Shown here in pieces: positions 1-7,679 of a DNA stretch of 23,823 nt. The stretch is from NCBI GenBank assembly GCA_046091165.1, contig JBJTBE010000051.1, positions 1-23,823 on the forward strand. The letters are read 5' to 3'. The notes under the pieces were generated by a model. It saw only the letters and a list, made by a program, of their open reading frames with translations, was not told the DNA's origin and searched no databases. The first letter of the stretch is position 1. Each line of letters opens with the position of its first letter. Origin of the DNA: F1-60-MAGs163 sp046091165. GTDB lineage: Bacteria > Actinomycetota > Thermoleophilia > Solirubrobacterales > Solirubrobacteraceae. Made by a program: the position numbers and the translations under genes.

Positions 1-1
1 C

Positions 2-493
2 CTCGGCCACCCGCCCGGCGACTCGCTCTGCCCCGGGGAGCCCCTCGAGCCCGCCCCCCGGGTGCTCGCCTCCGCCACGGGCTCCCGCGCCGTGTTCCAG
101 CGGCCGGTCGACCTGGTGATGGGGGCGGCCTTCGACGCCGACGCCCCGCACCGGGTGATCGAGTCGGTCGACGTGCCCGACGGCTGGATGGGCCTCGACA
201 TCGGCCCGGCGACCGCCGGCGCCTACGCGGCCGCGATAGCCGGGGCCGGAAGCGTACTGTGGAACGGCCCGATGGGCGCCTTCGAGATGGAGCCCTTCGC
301 CGGCGGGACGCGCGCGGTCGCCGAGGCGGTCGCCTCCTGCCCGGGCACCACGGTCGTCGGCGGCGGCGACAGCGCCGCCGCGCTGGCCCGCTTCGGCCTC
401 GAGGAAGGGGTAGACCACCTCTCCACCGGGGGCGGCGCGACGCTCGAGCTGCTCGAAGGTGCAACCCTCCCGGGAGTGGAGGCGCTCTCGTGA
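2..493 (+). CDS. pgk: Phosphoglycerate kinase, C-terminal part (5' end outside window)
   Basis: Phosphoglycerate kinase transfers a phosphate between 1,3-bisphosphoglycerate and ADP in cytosolic glycolysis. The frame is open from base 2, and the gene's own start lies left of the window. About 163 residues remain of a usual ~390-400. Visible family motifs, in order, are a GHPPGDSL segment, PVDLVMG, GLDIGP, LWNGPMGAFE, the nucleotide-binding TVVGGGDSAAAL and, near the end, HLSTGGGATLELLEG. These are the C-terminal nucleotide-binding Rossmann domain. The stop TGA at 491-493 overlaps the GTG of tpiA, so the two are probably translationally coupled in a pgk-tpiA-gpmI operon. Nothing is odd apart from truncation by the window edge. 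Confidence 0.95.
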   Translation, partial: LGHPPGDSLCPGEPLEPAPRVLASATGSRAVFQRPVDLVMGAAFDADAPHRVIESVDVPDGWMGLDIGPATAGAYAAAIAGAGSVLWNGPMGAFEMEPFAGGTRAVAEAVASCPGTTVVGGGDSAAALARFGLEEGVDHLSTGGGATLELLEGATLPGVEALS

Positions 494-1245
494 GAACCCC
501 GTTCATCGCCGGCAACTGGAAGATGCACAAGACGGTGGCCGACGCCGAGATGTTCATCTCCGGCCTCCTGCCCCAGCTCTCCACCACCGACGGGGTGGAG
601 GTGGCGATCTGCGTTCCCTACACCGACCTGCAGGCGATGGTCGACTCGACGCGGGGATCGCGCGTCGAGGTCTTCGCGCAGAACATGCACCAGCTGCCCG
701 AGGGCGCCTACACCGGTGAGGTGAGCGCGCCGATGCTCGTGGAGCTCGACGTCCAGGGCGTGGTCCTGGGCCACTCCGAGCGGCGCGAGCACTTCGGCGA
801 GACCGACGCGGCCCTGGCCGAGAAGGTGCCGGCCGCCCTCGACGCCGGTCTGACCCCGATCCTCTGCGTCGGAGAGACCCCGGAGGAGCACTCCGCCGGA
901 AGGACCGAGGAGCGGCTCGTCGCCCAGCTCGAGGGAGCGCTCTCCGGCCTGGACGGCGAGAGGCTGGCCCGGATCGTCGTCGCCTATGAGCCGATCTGGG
1001 CGATCGGCACCGGCGAGGTGGCCACCCCCGACCACGCCCAGGGCGCCTGCGCGCTGATCAGGGCCGAGCTGGCCCGGCTCGACGGTGCCGCGGCCGAGGC
1101 GGTGCGGATCCAGTACGGCGGCTCGGTCAAGCCCGACAACGCCGCCGAGCTGCTCGCGATGCCGGACATCGACGGCGCGCTGGTCGGCGGGGCCTCGCTG
1201 GAACCCACCTCCTTCGCCGAGATCGTCGCCGCCGCCGCGCCATGA
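490..1245 (+). CDS. tpiA: Triosephosphate isomerase
   Basis: Interconverts dihydroxyacetone phosphate and glyceraldehyde 3-phosphate. The GTG at 490 is chosen because the protein then begins directly with the family N-terminus RTPFIAGNWKMHK. It overlaps the pgk stop by 4 nt (GTGA). The product is 251 residues, the normal length. Catalytic residues fall at the textbook positions: Asn9 and Lys11 in NWKMHK, His95 in LGHSERR and Glu167 in AYEPIWAIGTG. The phosphate-binding loop GGSVKPDN is near the end. The stop overlaps the gpmI start (ATGA at 1242). The frame also extends open upstream of 490, but that part is the shadow of pgk. Confidence 0.97.
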   Translation: MRTPFIAGNWKMHKTVADAEMFISGLLPQLSTTDGVEVAICVPYTDLQAMVDSTRGSRVEVFAQNMHQLPEGAYTGEVSAPMLVELDVQGVVLGHSERREHFGETDAALAEKVPAALDAGLTPILCVGETPEEHSAGRTEERLVAQLEGALSGLDGERLARIVVAYEPIWAIGTGEVATPDHAQGACALIRAELARLDGAAAEAVRIQYGGSVKPDNAAELLAMPDIDGALVGGASLEPTSFAEIVAAAAP

Positions 1246-2756
1246 GCGCGCCGTCCTGCTGCCTGGTCGTCCTCGACGGCTGGGGGCTGGCCGCGCCGGG
1301 GCCCGGCAACGCCGTCGAGCAGGCGCAGACCCCGGTCTTCGACTCGCTGCTCGAGCGCTTCCCGCACACCACCCTCACCACGAGCGGCCGGGCGGTCGGG
1401 CTTCCCGACGGCCAGATGGGCAACAGCGAGGTCGGGCACCTGAACCTCGGCGCCGGGTCGGTCGTGCGCCAGGACCTGACGCGGATCGACGACGCCGTGG
1501 CCGACGGCGAGTTCGACGAGAACCCGGTGCTGCTGGAGGCGATGCGCGACGCGCCGCGGGTCCACCTGGTCGGGCTGGTCAGCGACGGCGGCGTTCACTC
1601 GAGCATGGAGCACCTCCACGCGCTGATCCGGATGGGAGACGACCTCGGGGTGCCCGAGGTGATCGTGCACGCCTTCACCGACGGGCGCGACACCGCCCCC
1701 GACGCCGCGGCCGGCTACCTGGAGACGGTCGAGCGCTGGTGCGAGCAGGCCGGCAACGCGCGGATCGGCAGCGTCGTCGGGCGCTTCTACGCGATGGACC
1801 GCGACAGCCGCTGGGACCGCGTCGAGGCGGCCTGGAGGATGCTGGTCCGGGGCGAGGCTCCCCACGCCGCCGAAAGCGCCCCGGAGGCGGCGCGCCAGGC
1901 CTACGGGCGCGGGGAGAGTGACGAGTTCATCGTCGCCACCTCGATCGGTCCCGATAACGGGATCCGGCCCGGGGACAGCGTGATCACCTTCAACTTCAGG
2001 CCCGACCGGATGCGCGAGATCACCGCCGCCCTCACCGACCCGGCCTTCGACGGCTTCGACCGCGGCGACTTCGAGCCGGTCGGGCGCTACTCAACCCTCA
2101 CCGAGTACAGCGAGGGCTCGTCGGTGCCGGCGGCCTTCGCCCCCGAGCGCCCGGAGGCCACCCTGCCGCGGGTGATCGCACAGGCCGGCGGGGCGCAGCT
2201 CCACGTGGCCGAGACCGAGAAGTACCCCCATGTCACCTACTTCTTCGGCGGCGGCGAGGAGGAGCCCGAGGAGGGCGAGCGCCGCGAGCTGGTTCCTTCT
2301 CCCCGGGACGTCAAGACCTACGACGAGAAGCCGGAGATGAGCGCCGCCGAGGCCGCCGCCGCCTTCCGCGAGGCCTGGAGCCAGGAGGGTCCGCGCTTCG
2401 CGATCATCAACTTCGCCAACCCCGACATGGTCGGCCACACCGGCGTGATCCCCGCCGCGGTAGCGGCGATCGAGGAGGTCGACCGCGCCCTGGGAGAGGT
2501 CATCGAGACCGTCACCGGCGACGGCGGGGTGCTGGTGGTCACCGCCGACCACGGCAACGCCGAGGAGATGCTGAACGCCGACGGCAGCCCCAACACCGCC
2601 CACTCCCTCAACCCGGTCCCGCTTGTCGTGACCGACGAGCGGCTCACGCTGCGCGAAGGGGGGATCCTCGCCGACGTGGCCCCCACCGTGCTGGAGATCC
2701 TGGGGATCGAGCAGCCGCCGGAGATGACCGGCAGCTCGCTGATAAACCGGCCCTAA
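1242..2756 (+). CDS. gpmI: 2,3-bisphosphoglycerate-independent phosphoglycerate mutase
   Basis: Converts 3-phosphoglycerate to 2-phosphoglycerate with a metal-dependent phosphoserine intermediate. The 504-residue product has the normal family length (~510). VVLDGWG puts a metal-binding Asp at position 12, and GQMGNSEVGHLNLGAG puts the phosphorylated Ser at position 62, as in the characterised Geobacillus enzyme. Later metal-site motifs include FTDGRDT, HVTYFFGGG, NFANPDMVGHTG and TADHGNAEEM. The ATG overlaps the tpiA stop by 4 nt, making this the third gene of the glycolytic operon. A glutamate-rich stretch after the FFGGG motif is the only compositionally unusual part. Just downstream is a small GC hairpin at 2762-2777. 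Confidence 0.97.
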   Translation: MSAPSCCLVVLDGWGLAAPGPGNAVEQAQTPVFDSLLERFPHTTLTTSGRAVGLPDGQMGNSEVGHLNLGAGSVVRQDLTRIDDAVADGEFDENPVLLEAMRDAPRVHLVGLVSDGGVHSSMEHLHALIRMGDDLGVPEVIVHAFTDGRDTAPDAAAGYLETVERWCEQAGNARIGSVVGRFYAMDRDSRWDRVEAAWRMLVRGEAPHAAESAPEAARQAYGRGESDEFIVATSIGPDNGIRPGDSVITFNFRPDRMREITAALTDPAFDGFDRGDFEPVGRYSTLTEYSEGSSVPAAFAPERPEATLPRVIAQAGGAQLHVAETEKYPHVTYFFGGGEEEPEEGERRELVPSPRDVKTYDEKPEMSAAEAAAAFREAWSQEGPRFAIINFANPDMVGHTGVIPAAVAAIEEVDRALGEVIETVTGDGGVLVVTADHGNAEEMLNADGSPNTAHSLNPVPLVVTDERLTLREGGILADVAPTVLEILGIEQPPEMTGSSLINRP

Positions 2757-2761
2757 AACCT

Positions 2762-2777
2762 GGGGCTAGGACGCCCC
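2762..2777 (+). terminator. Weak hairpin after gpmI
   Basis: GGGGC and GCCCC arms (5 bp) around a 6-base loop lie 5 bases after the gpmI stop. There is no T-run, so it may be an mRNA end or pause structure rather than a true intrinsic terminator. Confidence 0.25.
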
Positions 2778-2786
2778 GGCCGTTGC

Positions 2787-2792
2787 TACCTT
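2787..2792 (+). promoter_or_regulatory. Candidate -10 of the MarR-type gene
   Basis: TACCTT fits the TANNNT pattern seen before other genes here. It would start transcription near 2799, leaving a short leader before the ATG at 2821 and excluding the ATG at 2794. No convincing -35 is visible. Confidence 0.3.
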
Positions 2793-2820
2793 CATGCGGG
2801 AAGCGACCGGTACTTTCCCG

Positions 2821-3318
2821 ATGGCGACCACGCCCCGCACCACACCCTCCTCCAAGCCTCTGAGCGACCGGGAGCTTCTTGCCTGGCGGGGCATGCTGCG
2901 GGCTCACTCCGCGGTGACCAAGGCGCTCGACGCCGAGCTCGAGGAGCAGCACGAGATCTCCCTGACCTCCTACGAGGTCCTCCTCCACCTCGAGGACGCG
3001 CCGGACGGGCGAATGCGGATGAGCGACCTCGCCTCCCGCCTCCTGCTCAGCCGCAGCGGCGCGACCCGCCTGGTCGACCGCCTGGAGCGCGACGGCTTCA
3101 TCACCCGCGACAGCTGCCCCAGCGACGCGCGTGGCTCGTTCGCCGTCCTCACGCCCTCCGGGCTCGCCAAGCTCGAGAGCTCGCGCCGGACCCACCTGGC
3201 AGGCGTGCGGCGCCTCTACCTCGACCTCCTCACCGCCGAGCAGCAGGAACAGCTCGGCGCCGCGTGGGAGAAGCTCGACACCGCCGACGAAGCCGGGCCG
3301 GAGGGCTGCGGGCGATGA
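2821..3318 (+). CDS. MarR-family winged-helix transcriptional regulator
   Basis: Predicted dimeric DNA-binding regulator of 165 residues. An N-terminal helix (LLAWRGMLRAHSAVTKALD) leads to the winged helix-turn-helix. The recognition part is MSDLASRLLLSRSGATRLVDRL, followed by a wing (DGFITRDSCPSDARG) and a C-terminal helix rich in Gln and Glu, an order typical of MarR. I prefer the ATG at 2821 over the in-frame ATG at 2794. The nine extra codons include GAA, GGT and ACT, out of line with local G/C-ending codons, and a -10-like TACCTT at 2787 would begin the RNA after 2794. The stop overlaps the start of the zinc peptidase by 4 nt, so the two are co-transcribed. The regulated ligand or target cannot be read from sequence. 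Confidence 0.85.
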   Translation: MATTPRTTPSSKPLSDRELLAWRGMLRAHSAVTKALDAELEEQHEISLTSYEVLLHLEDAPDGRMRMSDLASRLLLSRSGATRLVDRLERDGFITRDSCPSDARGSFAVLTPSGLAKLESSRRTHLAGVRRLYLDLLTAEQQEQLGAAWEKLDTADEAGPEGCGR

Positions 3319-3995
3319 ACCTCGGCCTCTGGTTCATCTGCCTGATCGTGCCCCTGGGCTTCGGGCTCTGGGCCCAGCACACGGTCAAGTCGACCTTCCG
3401 CAAGTACTCCGAGGTGCCGGAGGACACCGGCCTCACCGGGGCGCAGGTGGCCCGCCAGATCCTCGACGCCAACGGCCTGCAGTCGGTGACCATCCACTCG
3501 GTGCCCGGCTACATGACCGACCACTACGACCCGCGCACGCGCAGCGTCCACCTCTCCGAGCCGGTCTACGGCGCCGCGACGGTCAGCTCGACCGCGGTCG
3601 CCGCCCACGAGGTCGGCCACGCTATCCAGCACGCCAGGGCCTACGTGCCGATGAAGGTGCGCTCGGCGCTCTGGCCGGTCACCGCCTTCGCCTCCAGCAC
3701 CTGGACCTTCCTGCTCCTGTTCGGGATCATCCTCGGGCTCCTCCAGCTGGTGCTGGTGGCCGTGATCCTCTACGCCGCCGTGGTGCTTTTCCAGCTGGTG
3801 ACGCTGCCGGTCGAGTTCGACGCCTCCCGCCGCGCCGGCGTCCAGCTGCGCACGCTGGGGATCGCCAACCCCGACGAGAGCGCGGGCGTCTCGAAGGTGC
3901 TCCGCGGCGCCGCGATGACCTACGTCGCCGGCGCCCTGGCTGCCCTCTCGCAGCTCTTCTACTTCCTGATGATCTTCCTGGGCAACCGGCAGTAG
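3315..3995 (+). CDS. Membrane zinc metallopeptidase, YugP/Zn_peptidase_2 family
   Basis: Predicted integral-membrane zinc peptidase of 226 residues, the same size as Bacillus YugP. It has an N-terminal membrane segment (LWFICLIVPLGFGLWAQ), a soluble part with the zinc motif HEVGH at residues 98-102, two adjacent hydrophobic segments around residues 125-160, the PVEFDASRRA motif with the likely third zinc ligand Glu167, and a hydrophobic C-terminus. The ATG at 3315 overlaps the MarR-type stop (ATGA), so expression is probably coupled to that regulator. Its substrate is unknown. The family assignment rests on HEVGHAIQ plus EFDASRRA and is secure; the function beyond proteolysis is not. Confidence 0.9.
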   Translation: MNLGLWFICLIVPLGFGLWAQHTVKSTFRKYSEVPEDTGLTGAQVARQILDANGLQSVTIHSVPGYMTDHYDPRTRSVHLSEPVYGAATVSSTAVAAHEVGHAIQHARAYVPMKVRSALWPVTAFASSTWTFLLLFGIILGLLQLVLVAVILYAAVVLFQLVTLPVEFDASRRAGVQLRTLGIANPDESAGVSKVLRGAAMTYVAGALAALSQLFYFLMIFLGNRQ

Positions 3996-4021
3996 CCGCC
4001 GGGCGCCTTCCTGCCTCCCCG

Positions 4022-4027
4022 TAGCAT
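4022..4027 (+). promoter_or_regulatory. -10 element of tgt (leaderless)
   Basis: TAGCAT followed by 7 bases and then the GTG at 4035. Transcription would begin at or next to the start codon. No -35 consensus is seen. Confidence 0.5.
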
Positions 4028-4034
4028 CCGCTCC

Positions 4035-5234
4035 GTGGCCGGCCCCTTCGAGATCCTCGCCCGCGACGGCGGCTCCCGCGGCCGTGCCGGGATCCTCACG
4101 ACGACCCACGGCGACGTGCGCACCCCGGCCTTCGTCCCGCTGGCCACCAAGGCGACGGTGCGCGGGCTGGTGCCGGCCGAGGTCGAGGAGATCGGCTACG
4201 ACATGGTGCTCGGCAACACCTTTCACCTGCACCAGGCGCCGGGGGACGAACTGATCGCCGCGGCGGGGGGCCTCCACGAGTTCATGCGCAGGGAGAAGCC
4301 GATCATCACCGACTCCGGCGGTTTCCAGGTCTTCTCGATGGGCCACGGGAACGTGGCCGACGAGATCAAGGGGCGCAGGCCCACGGGCCGCGAGGGGGGC
4401 GGTGCGATCGTCTCGATCGAGGAGGAGGGAGTCACCTACCGCTCCTACGTCGATGGCAGCGAGCGATTCATGGGCCCGGAGACCTCGATGGAGATCCAGG
4501 CCAACCTGGGCTCGGACATCGCGCTGGTCTTCGACGAGTGCACGCCGTTCCACGTGGACCGCGACTACACGGCCCGCTCCACCGAGCGCTCACACCGCTG
4601 GCTGGCCCGCTGCCTGGAGTGGCACCGGGAGAACGGTCCGGAGGGCCAGCTGGTCTACGGGATCGTGCAGGGGGGCGTCTACGAGGACCTGCGGGCGGCC
4701 AGCACCGACGAGATCGCGGCCTCGGGCAGCGACGGGATCGCCATCGGGGGCTCGCTGGGGGAGAACAAGGACCAGATGTACGAGGTGGTCAACTGGGCCA
4801 CCGCACGGCTCGGCGGCGATGTCGAGGGCCGGCCCCGGCACCTGCTCGGGATCGGTGAGGTCGACGACCTCGTCCGTGGCGTGGAGCTGGGCATCGACAC
4901 CTTCGACTGCGTCATGCCCACCCGGCTGGGGCGCCACGGCGTGGCCCTCGTCCCCGACCCGGAGAACCGCTGGCGCCTGGACCTGACCACCGCCCGCCAC
5001 CGCGGCTCCAGCGAGCCGCTGATGGAGGGCTGCCCGTGCCCGGCCTGCGCGATCGGTTACGAGCGCGGCTACCTGCACTACATGGCCCGCGCCCGGGAGC
5101 TGACGGCGATGCGGCTGCTGACGCTCCACAACCTCGCCTTCCTGGCCCGGGTCATGGCCCGCCTGCGGCAGGCCCTGCTGGACGGCGACCTCGCCGGCGC
5201 CGCGGCGGCGCTCCGGGCCGGCCAGGCTCCCTGA
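4035..5234 (+). CDS. tgt: tRNA-guanine transglycosylase
   Basis: Exchanges G34 of GUN-anticodon tRNAs for a 7-deazaguanine queuosine precursor. The 399-residue product shows DSGGFQVFSMG (Asp93, general acid/base), the nucleophile Asp291 in FDCVMPTR, and the zinc site CPCPAC (Cys333, 335, 338) followed by GYLHYM. After the DSGGFQ motif there is an insertion of about 20 residues (GRRPTGREGGG) relative to the enterobacterial enzyme. I believe it is normal in this bacterial group. No other queuosine genes are present in the window. The GTG start is supported by a TAGCAT -10 box 7 bases upstream. The gene converges on the kinase gene, with only 3 nt between the two stop codons. Confidence 0.96.
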   Translation: MAGPFEILARDGGSRGRAGILTTTHGDVRTPAFVPLATKATVRGLVPAEVEEIGYDMVLGNTFHLHQAPGDELIAAAGGLHEFMRREKPIITDSGGFQVFSMGHGNVADEIKGRRPTGREGGGAIVSIEEEGVTYRSYVDGSERFMGPETSMEIQANLGSDIALVFDECTPFHVDRDYTARSTERSHRWLARCLEWHRENGPEGQLVYGIVQGGVYEDLRAASTDEIAASGSDGIAIGGSLGENKDQMYEVVNWATARLGGDVEGRPRHLLGIGEVDDLVRGVELGIDTFDCVMPTRLGRHGVALVPDPENRWRLDLTTARHRGSSEPLMEGCPCPACAIGYERGYLHYMARARELTAMRLLTLHNLAFLARVMARLRQALLDGDLAGAAAALRAGQAP

Positions 5235-5237
5235 ACC

Positions 5238-6419
5238 TCAGCGCGTGTTCTGGCGGATGAGCTGCTGGAGCTGGGTGGCCGTCTCCTGCACCTGGTCGTA
5301 GGTGACGTCGCGCAGGCGCACGGTGTCGGAGGGCCGCTGGGTCACGAAGAGGATCGCGCCGACGCCGATCGCCGCCGCCACCAGCAGCACGATCACCGGC
5401 GCGGCCCGGCGCCTCTTCTTCGGCGCCGGTGCCGCGGGCTGGGCGGCAGCCGGCTGGGCACGGGGCGGCAGGGGGTCGCGGCGCTGGACCGTGGTGGCCG
5501 CGGCCGCTCCCGCGGCGGCACCGGCGGCGGCCGAGACCACCTGGGTCTCGGCGGTGGCGGGAGTGACGGTGGTGGCCGCGGTCTGGGGGGCGATGCCGCG
5601 GGCGGCGTCGGACAGCGCCGTGCGCATCTCCTCGGCGGTCGCGTAGCGGGCCTGCGGGTCGAGATCGAGGGCGCGGTCGACGGCGGCGGCCAGCTCGGGG
5701 GAGATCTGCGGGTTCAGCTGGTCGAGCAGGGGCGGCGCCTCGCGCTGCTGCTTGAGGGCGAGCTCGGTGATCGACTGGGCCTCGTAGGGCAGCCGGCCGG
5801 AAAGGAACTGGTAGGCGACCACGCCGAGCGAATAGATGTCCGAGCGGGCCGTCGACTCCTGGCCGGCCGCCTGCTCGGGGGCGAGATAGGCTGCGGTGCC
5901 CAGCACCGAGCCGACCTGCGTGATCGAGGATTCCTCGCTGGGGAGCTTGGCGATCCCGAAGTCGGCGAGCTTGACCACCCCGTCCTTCGAGCGAAGGAGG
6001 TTGCCGGGCTTGACGTCACGGTGCAGGACCCCGCTGCGGTGGGCGTAGTCCAGGCCGCGGCAGGCCTGGGCGAGGATCCCCAGCGCCTCCTGCACCGGCA
6101 GGACGCCCTGCTCGCGCAGGATCTCGGCGCCGGAGCTGCCCTCGACGTACTCCATGACTATGTACTGGCGCCCGCTCTCCTCGTCGGTGCCGAAGTCGTA
6201 GACCTGGACGATGTTGGGGTGCACCAGCCGGGCCGCCGAGAGGGCCTCGCGGCGAAAGCGGATGACGAACTGCTCGTCGTCGGCGAGGTGCTCGGCCAGC
6301 AGCTTGATGGCGACGTTGCGCTCGAGCCGCTCGTCCATGGCGAGCACGACGGTGGACATGCCGCCGCTGCCCAGCCGGTCCCCGAGCCGGTAGCGCCCGG
6401 CAAACAGCTCCTCGCTCAC
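5238..6419 (-). CDS. PknB-like membrane Ser/Thr protein kinase without PASTA repeats
   Basis: Hanks-type kinase of 393 residues. The kinase domain spans about residues 8-275: glycine loop GSGGMSTV, Lys39 in VAIKLL, catalytic HRDVKPGN (Asp135), DFG 153-155, APE 180-182. A low-complexity Ala/Pro/Thr juxtamembrane region with a basic KKRRR patch follows. One membrane helix (APVIVLLVAAAIGVGAILF, about 340-358) leads to a tail of only ~35 residues outside the cell. PknB/StkP kinases normally carry several PASTA repeats there; this one has none. The GTG start overlaps the lipoprotein stop by 4 nt (GTGA), so the two proteins are probably made together. The operon order is phosphoesterase, lipoprotein, kinase. 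Substrates cannot be predicted. Confidence 0.93.
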   Translation of the reverse strand: MSEELFAGRYRLGDRLGSGGMSTVVLAMDERLERNVAIKLLAEHLADDEQFVIRFRREALSAARLVHPNIVQVYDFGTDEESGRQYIVMEYVEGSSGAEILREQGVLPVQEALGILAQACRGLDYAHRSGVLHRDVKPGNLLRSKDGVVKLADFGIAKLPSEESSITQVGSVLGTAAYLAPEQAAGQESTARSDIYSLGVVAYQFLSGRLPYEAQSITELALKQQREAPPLLDQLNPQISPELAAAVDRALDLDPQARYATAEEMRTALSDAARGIAPQTAATTVTPATAETQVVSAAAGAAAGAAAATTVQRRDPLPPRAQPAAAQPAAPAPKKRRRAAPVIVLLVAAAIGVGAILFVTQRPSDTVRLRDVTYDQVQETATQLQQLIRQNTR

Positions 6420-6907
6420 TGGCCGGCTCCTCCCGACCCGCCTGGGGTGATGCCGCCGGTGTCCGGGGTGGTGGTCGGCGTGGTGGGCGTCGTGGTCGTC
6501 GTGGTGCGGGTGGTCGTCGTCGTGGTCTCGGTGGTCGGCTCGGTCGTGGTCGTGGTCGGCTCGGTCGTGGTCGGCTCGGTCGTGGTGGTCTTCGGCTTGG
6601 CCTCGCGACACTGGGCCGGCACGGTGGCCTCGAGCTGCCGGAGCCCTTCGCCGATGCGCTCCTTGAGCTGCGTGTCGACGCTGCGCGGCAGCGAGGCGAG
6701 CTGGTCCTCGGCCGTGACCAGGGCGCTCTCGGCCGCGCCGCAGTCTCCGGAGGCGGTCGCGTCGGCCACCTCCTGGATCGAGCCGTCGAGAGCCTCGGCC
6801 GAGTCGGCGGGAATGAGCTTCGGCGAGCCCGAGCCGCCACAGCCGGCCAGCGCGCCGCTGGCCAGGACGGCAGCGAGGAGTGCAGTTACCGAAAGCCGCG
6901 CTGTCAT
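6416..6907 (-). CDS. Thr-rich lipoprotein encoded with the Ser/Thr kinase
   Basis: Predicted lipoprotein of 163 residues. The signal sequence (TARLSVTALLAAVLASGALAGC) ends in a good lipobox, LAGC, with Cys22 as the acylated residue. A short helical domain follows (about residues 30-100) with two cysteines (SGDCG and PAQCRE) that could form a disulfide. The last ~60 residues are almost only Thr with Glu, Pro and Arg, then a Gly/Ser tail. Such Thr-rich ends are typical extracellular linkers and possible O-glycosylation sites. The gene sits 3 nt after the phosphoesterase stop, and its own stop overlaps the kinase start. I know no named function. A role as an extracellular partner of the kinase is inference from coupling only. 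Confidence 0.85.
   Translation of the reverse strand: MTARLSVTALLAAVLASGALAGCGGSGSPKLIPADSAEALDGSIQEVADATASGDCGAAESALVTAEDQLASLPRSVDTQLKERIGEGLRQLEATVPAQCREAKPKTTTTEPTTTEPTTTTTEPTTETTTTTTRTTTTTTPTTPTTTPDTGGITPGGSGGAGQ
6466..6590. repeat. Low-complexity repeat encoding the Thr-rich tail
   Basis: Imperfect short repeats built from GGTCGT and CGGTCGTGGTCGGCT units (plus-strand reading), including three near-copies of the latter around 6538-6585. On the minus strand they encode runs of ACC/ACG Thr codons with Glu-Pro. Repeat-length variation between strains would be expected here. Confidence 0.7.
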
Positions 6908-6910
6908 CGC

Positions 6911-7642
6911 TTATTGACCGTACTGGAGGCGTTCGGCAAGGGAGTCCGGTAGGCGGGCGGCGCGTATGGCCTCTGCGGCTCCATCTATGTCGTATTCGGT
7001 GCGCCTCCACTGCGCCCTGCCCACGTCCGGGTCGATCAGAAGCCAGGCGGCGCGGGGGTCGCCGTCGCGGGGCTGGCCGACGCTCCCCGGGTTGAGCAGC
7101 CAGGAGCCGGTCGAGATGTCCTCCTCGTCACCGCCCTGGCGGGGCTCTCCGAACGCGGCCTCGCCCTCGGCCCGGCCGAAGGCGAGCGCCACGTGGCTGT
7201 GGCCGATGAGGCCGACCCTCTCGTCGAGGGAGTCGAGGCAGAGCTCGGCGAGCAGCGTGCTGATCACGTACTCCCAGACGGGGTCGCGCGGGCTGGCGTG
7301 GAAGCAGTCGAAGCCGGCCGAGCGGGCCGACGGGGAGAGGGAGGCCAGCCATTCGAGCTCCGCCTCGCCGATGACCTCCTGGGTCCAGCGGGCGGCGACG
7401 CCCGCACCCCGCGAGAACTCGTCGAGCGGGATCTCGCCGGTCACCGCGAGGTCGTGGTTGCCCACAAGGCAGAGCGAGGCGTTCTCGCGCACGAGGTTGA
7501 CGCAGTCGTTGGGGTCGGCCCCGTAGCCGACCAGGTCGCCCAGGCACCAGAGCTCGCCCGCCCCGCTTGCCGAGGCCTCGCTCAGGACCGCCTCGAGCGC
7601 CTGACGGTTGGCGTGTATGTCGGAGATGACGGCGATGGACAT
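6911..7642 (-). CDS. Calcineurin-like metallophosphoesterase
   Basis: Predicted dimetal phosphoesterase of 243 residues, YfcE/MJ0936-like. Metal-binding motifs are in the standard order: Asp8 and His10 in ISDIHAN, Asp36 in LGDLVGYG, GNHD at 61-64, His115, and GHSH at 147-150. The C-terminal NPGSVGQPRD motif is characteristic of this branch. The enzyme is presumably cytosolic. The substrate is unknown: members hydrolyse phosphodiesters or phosphoproteins. It is the first gene of the operon with the lipoprotein and the kinase, 3 nt before the former. The start ATG lies 14 nt from a predicted transcription start that shares its promoter core with the divergent M48 gene. Confidence 0.92.
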   Translation of the reverse strand: MSIAVISDIHANRQALEAVLSEASASGAGELWCLGDLVGYGADPNDCVNLVRENASLCLVGNHDLAVTGEIPLDEFSRGAGVAARWTQEVIGEAELEWLASLSPSARSAGFDCFHASPRDPVWEYVISTLLAELCLDSLDERVGLIGHSHVALAFGRAEGEAAFGEPRQGGDEEDISTGSWLLNPGSVGQPRDGDPRAAWLLIDPDVGRAQWRRTEYDIDGAAEAIRAARLPDSLAERLQYGQ

Positions 7643-7662
7643 GGAGAAGGCCCGCCCGTTCG

Positions 7663-7672
7663 ACGGTAGCGT
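7663..7672. promoter_or_regulatory. Overlapping divergent -10 elements (phosphoesterase operon / M48 gene)
   Basis: ACGGTAGCGT reads as TAGCGT on the plus strand (7667-7672), 7 bases before the GTG at 7680. On the minus strand it reads as TACCGT (7668-7663), about 20 bases before the ATG at 7642. The two hexamers share the central TA, so one AT-containing core could serve both directions. No SD is seen for either gene. Confidence 0.45.
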
Positions 7673-7679
7673 GGGGAGG

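Noticed and set aside
2794..2820. ATG at 2794 as start of the MarR-type gene
   Set aside because: The nine codons include three ending in A/T, and the -10-like TACCTT at 2787 would put the transcript start after this ATG. It remains a possible alternative.
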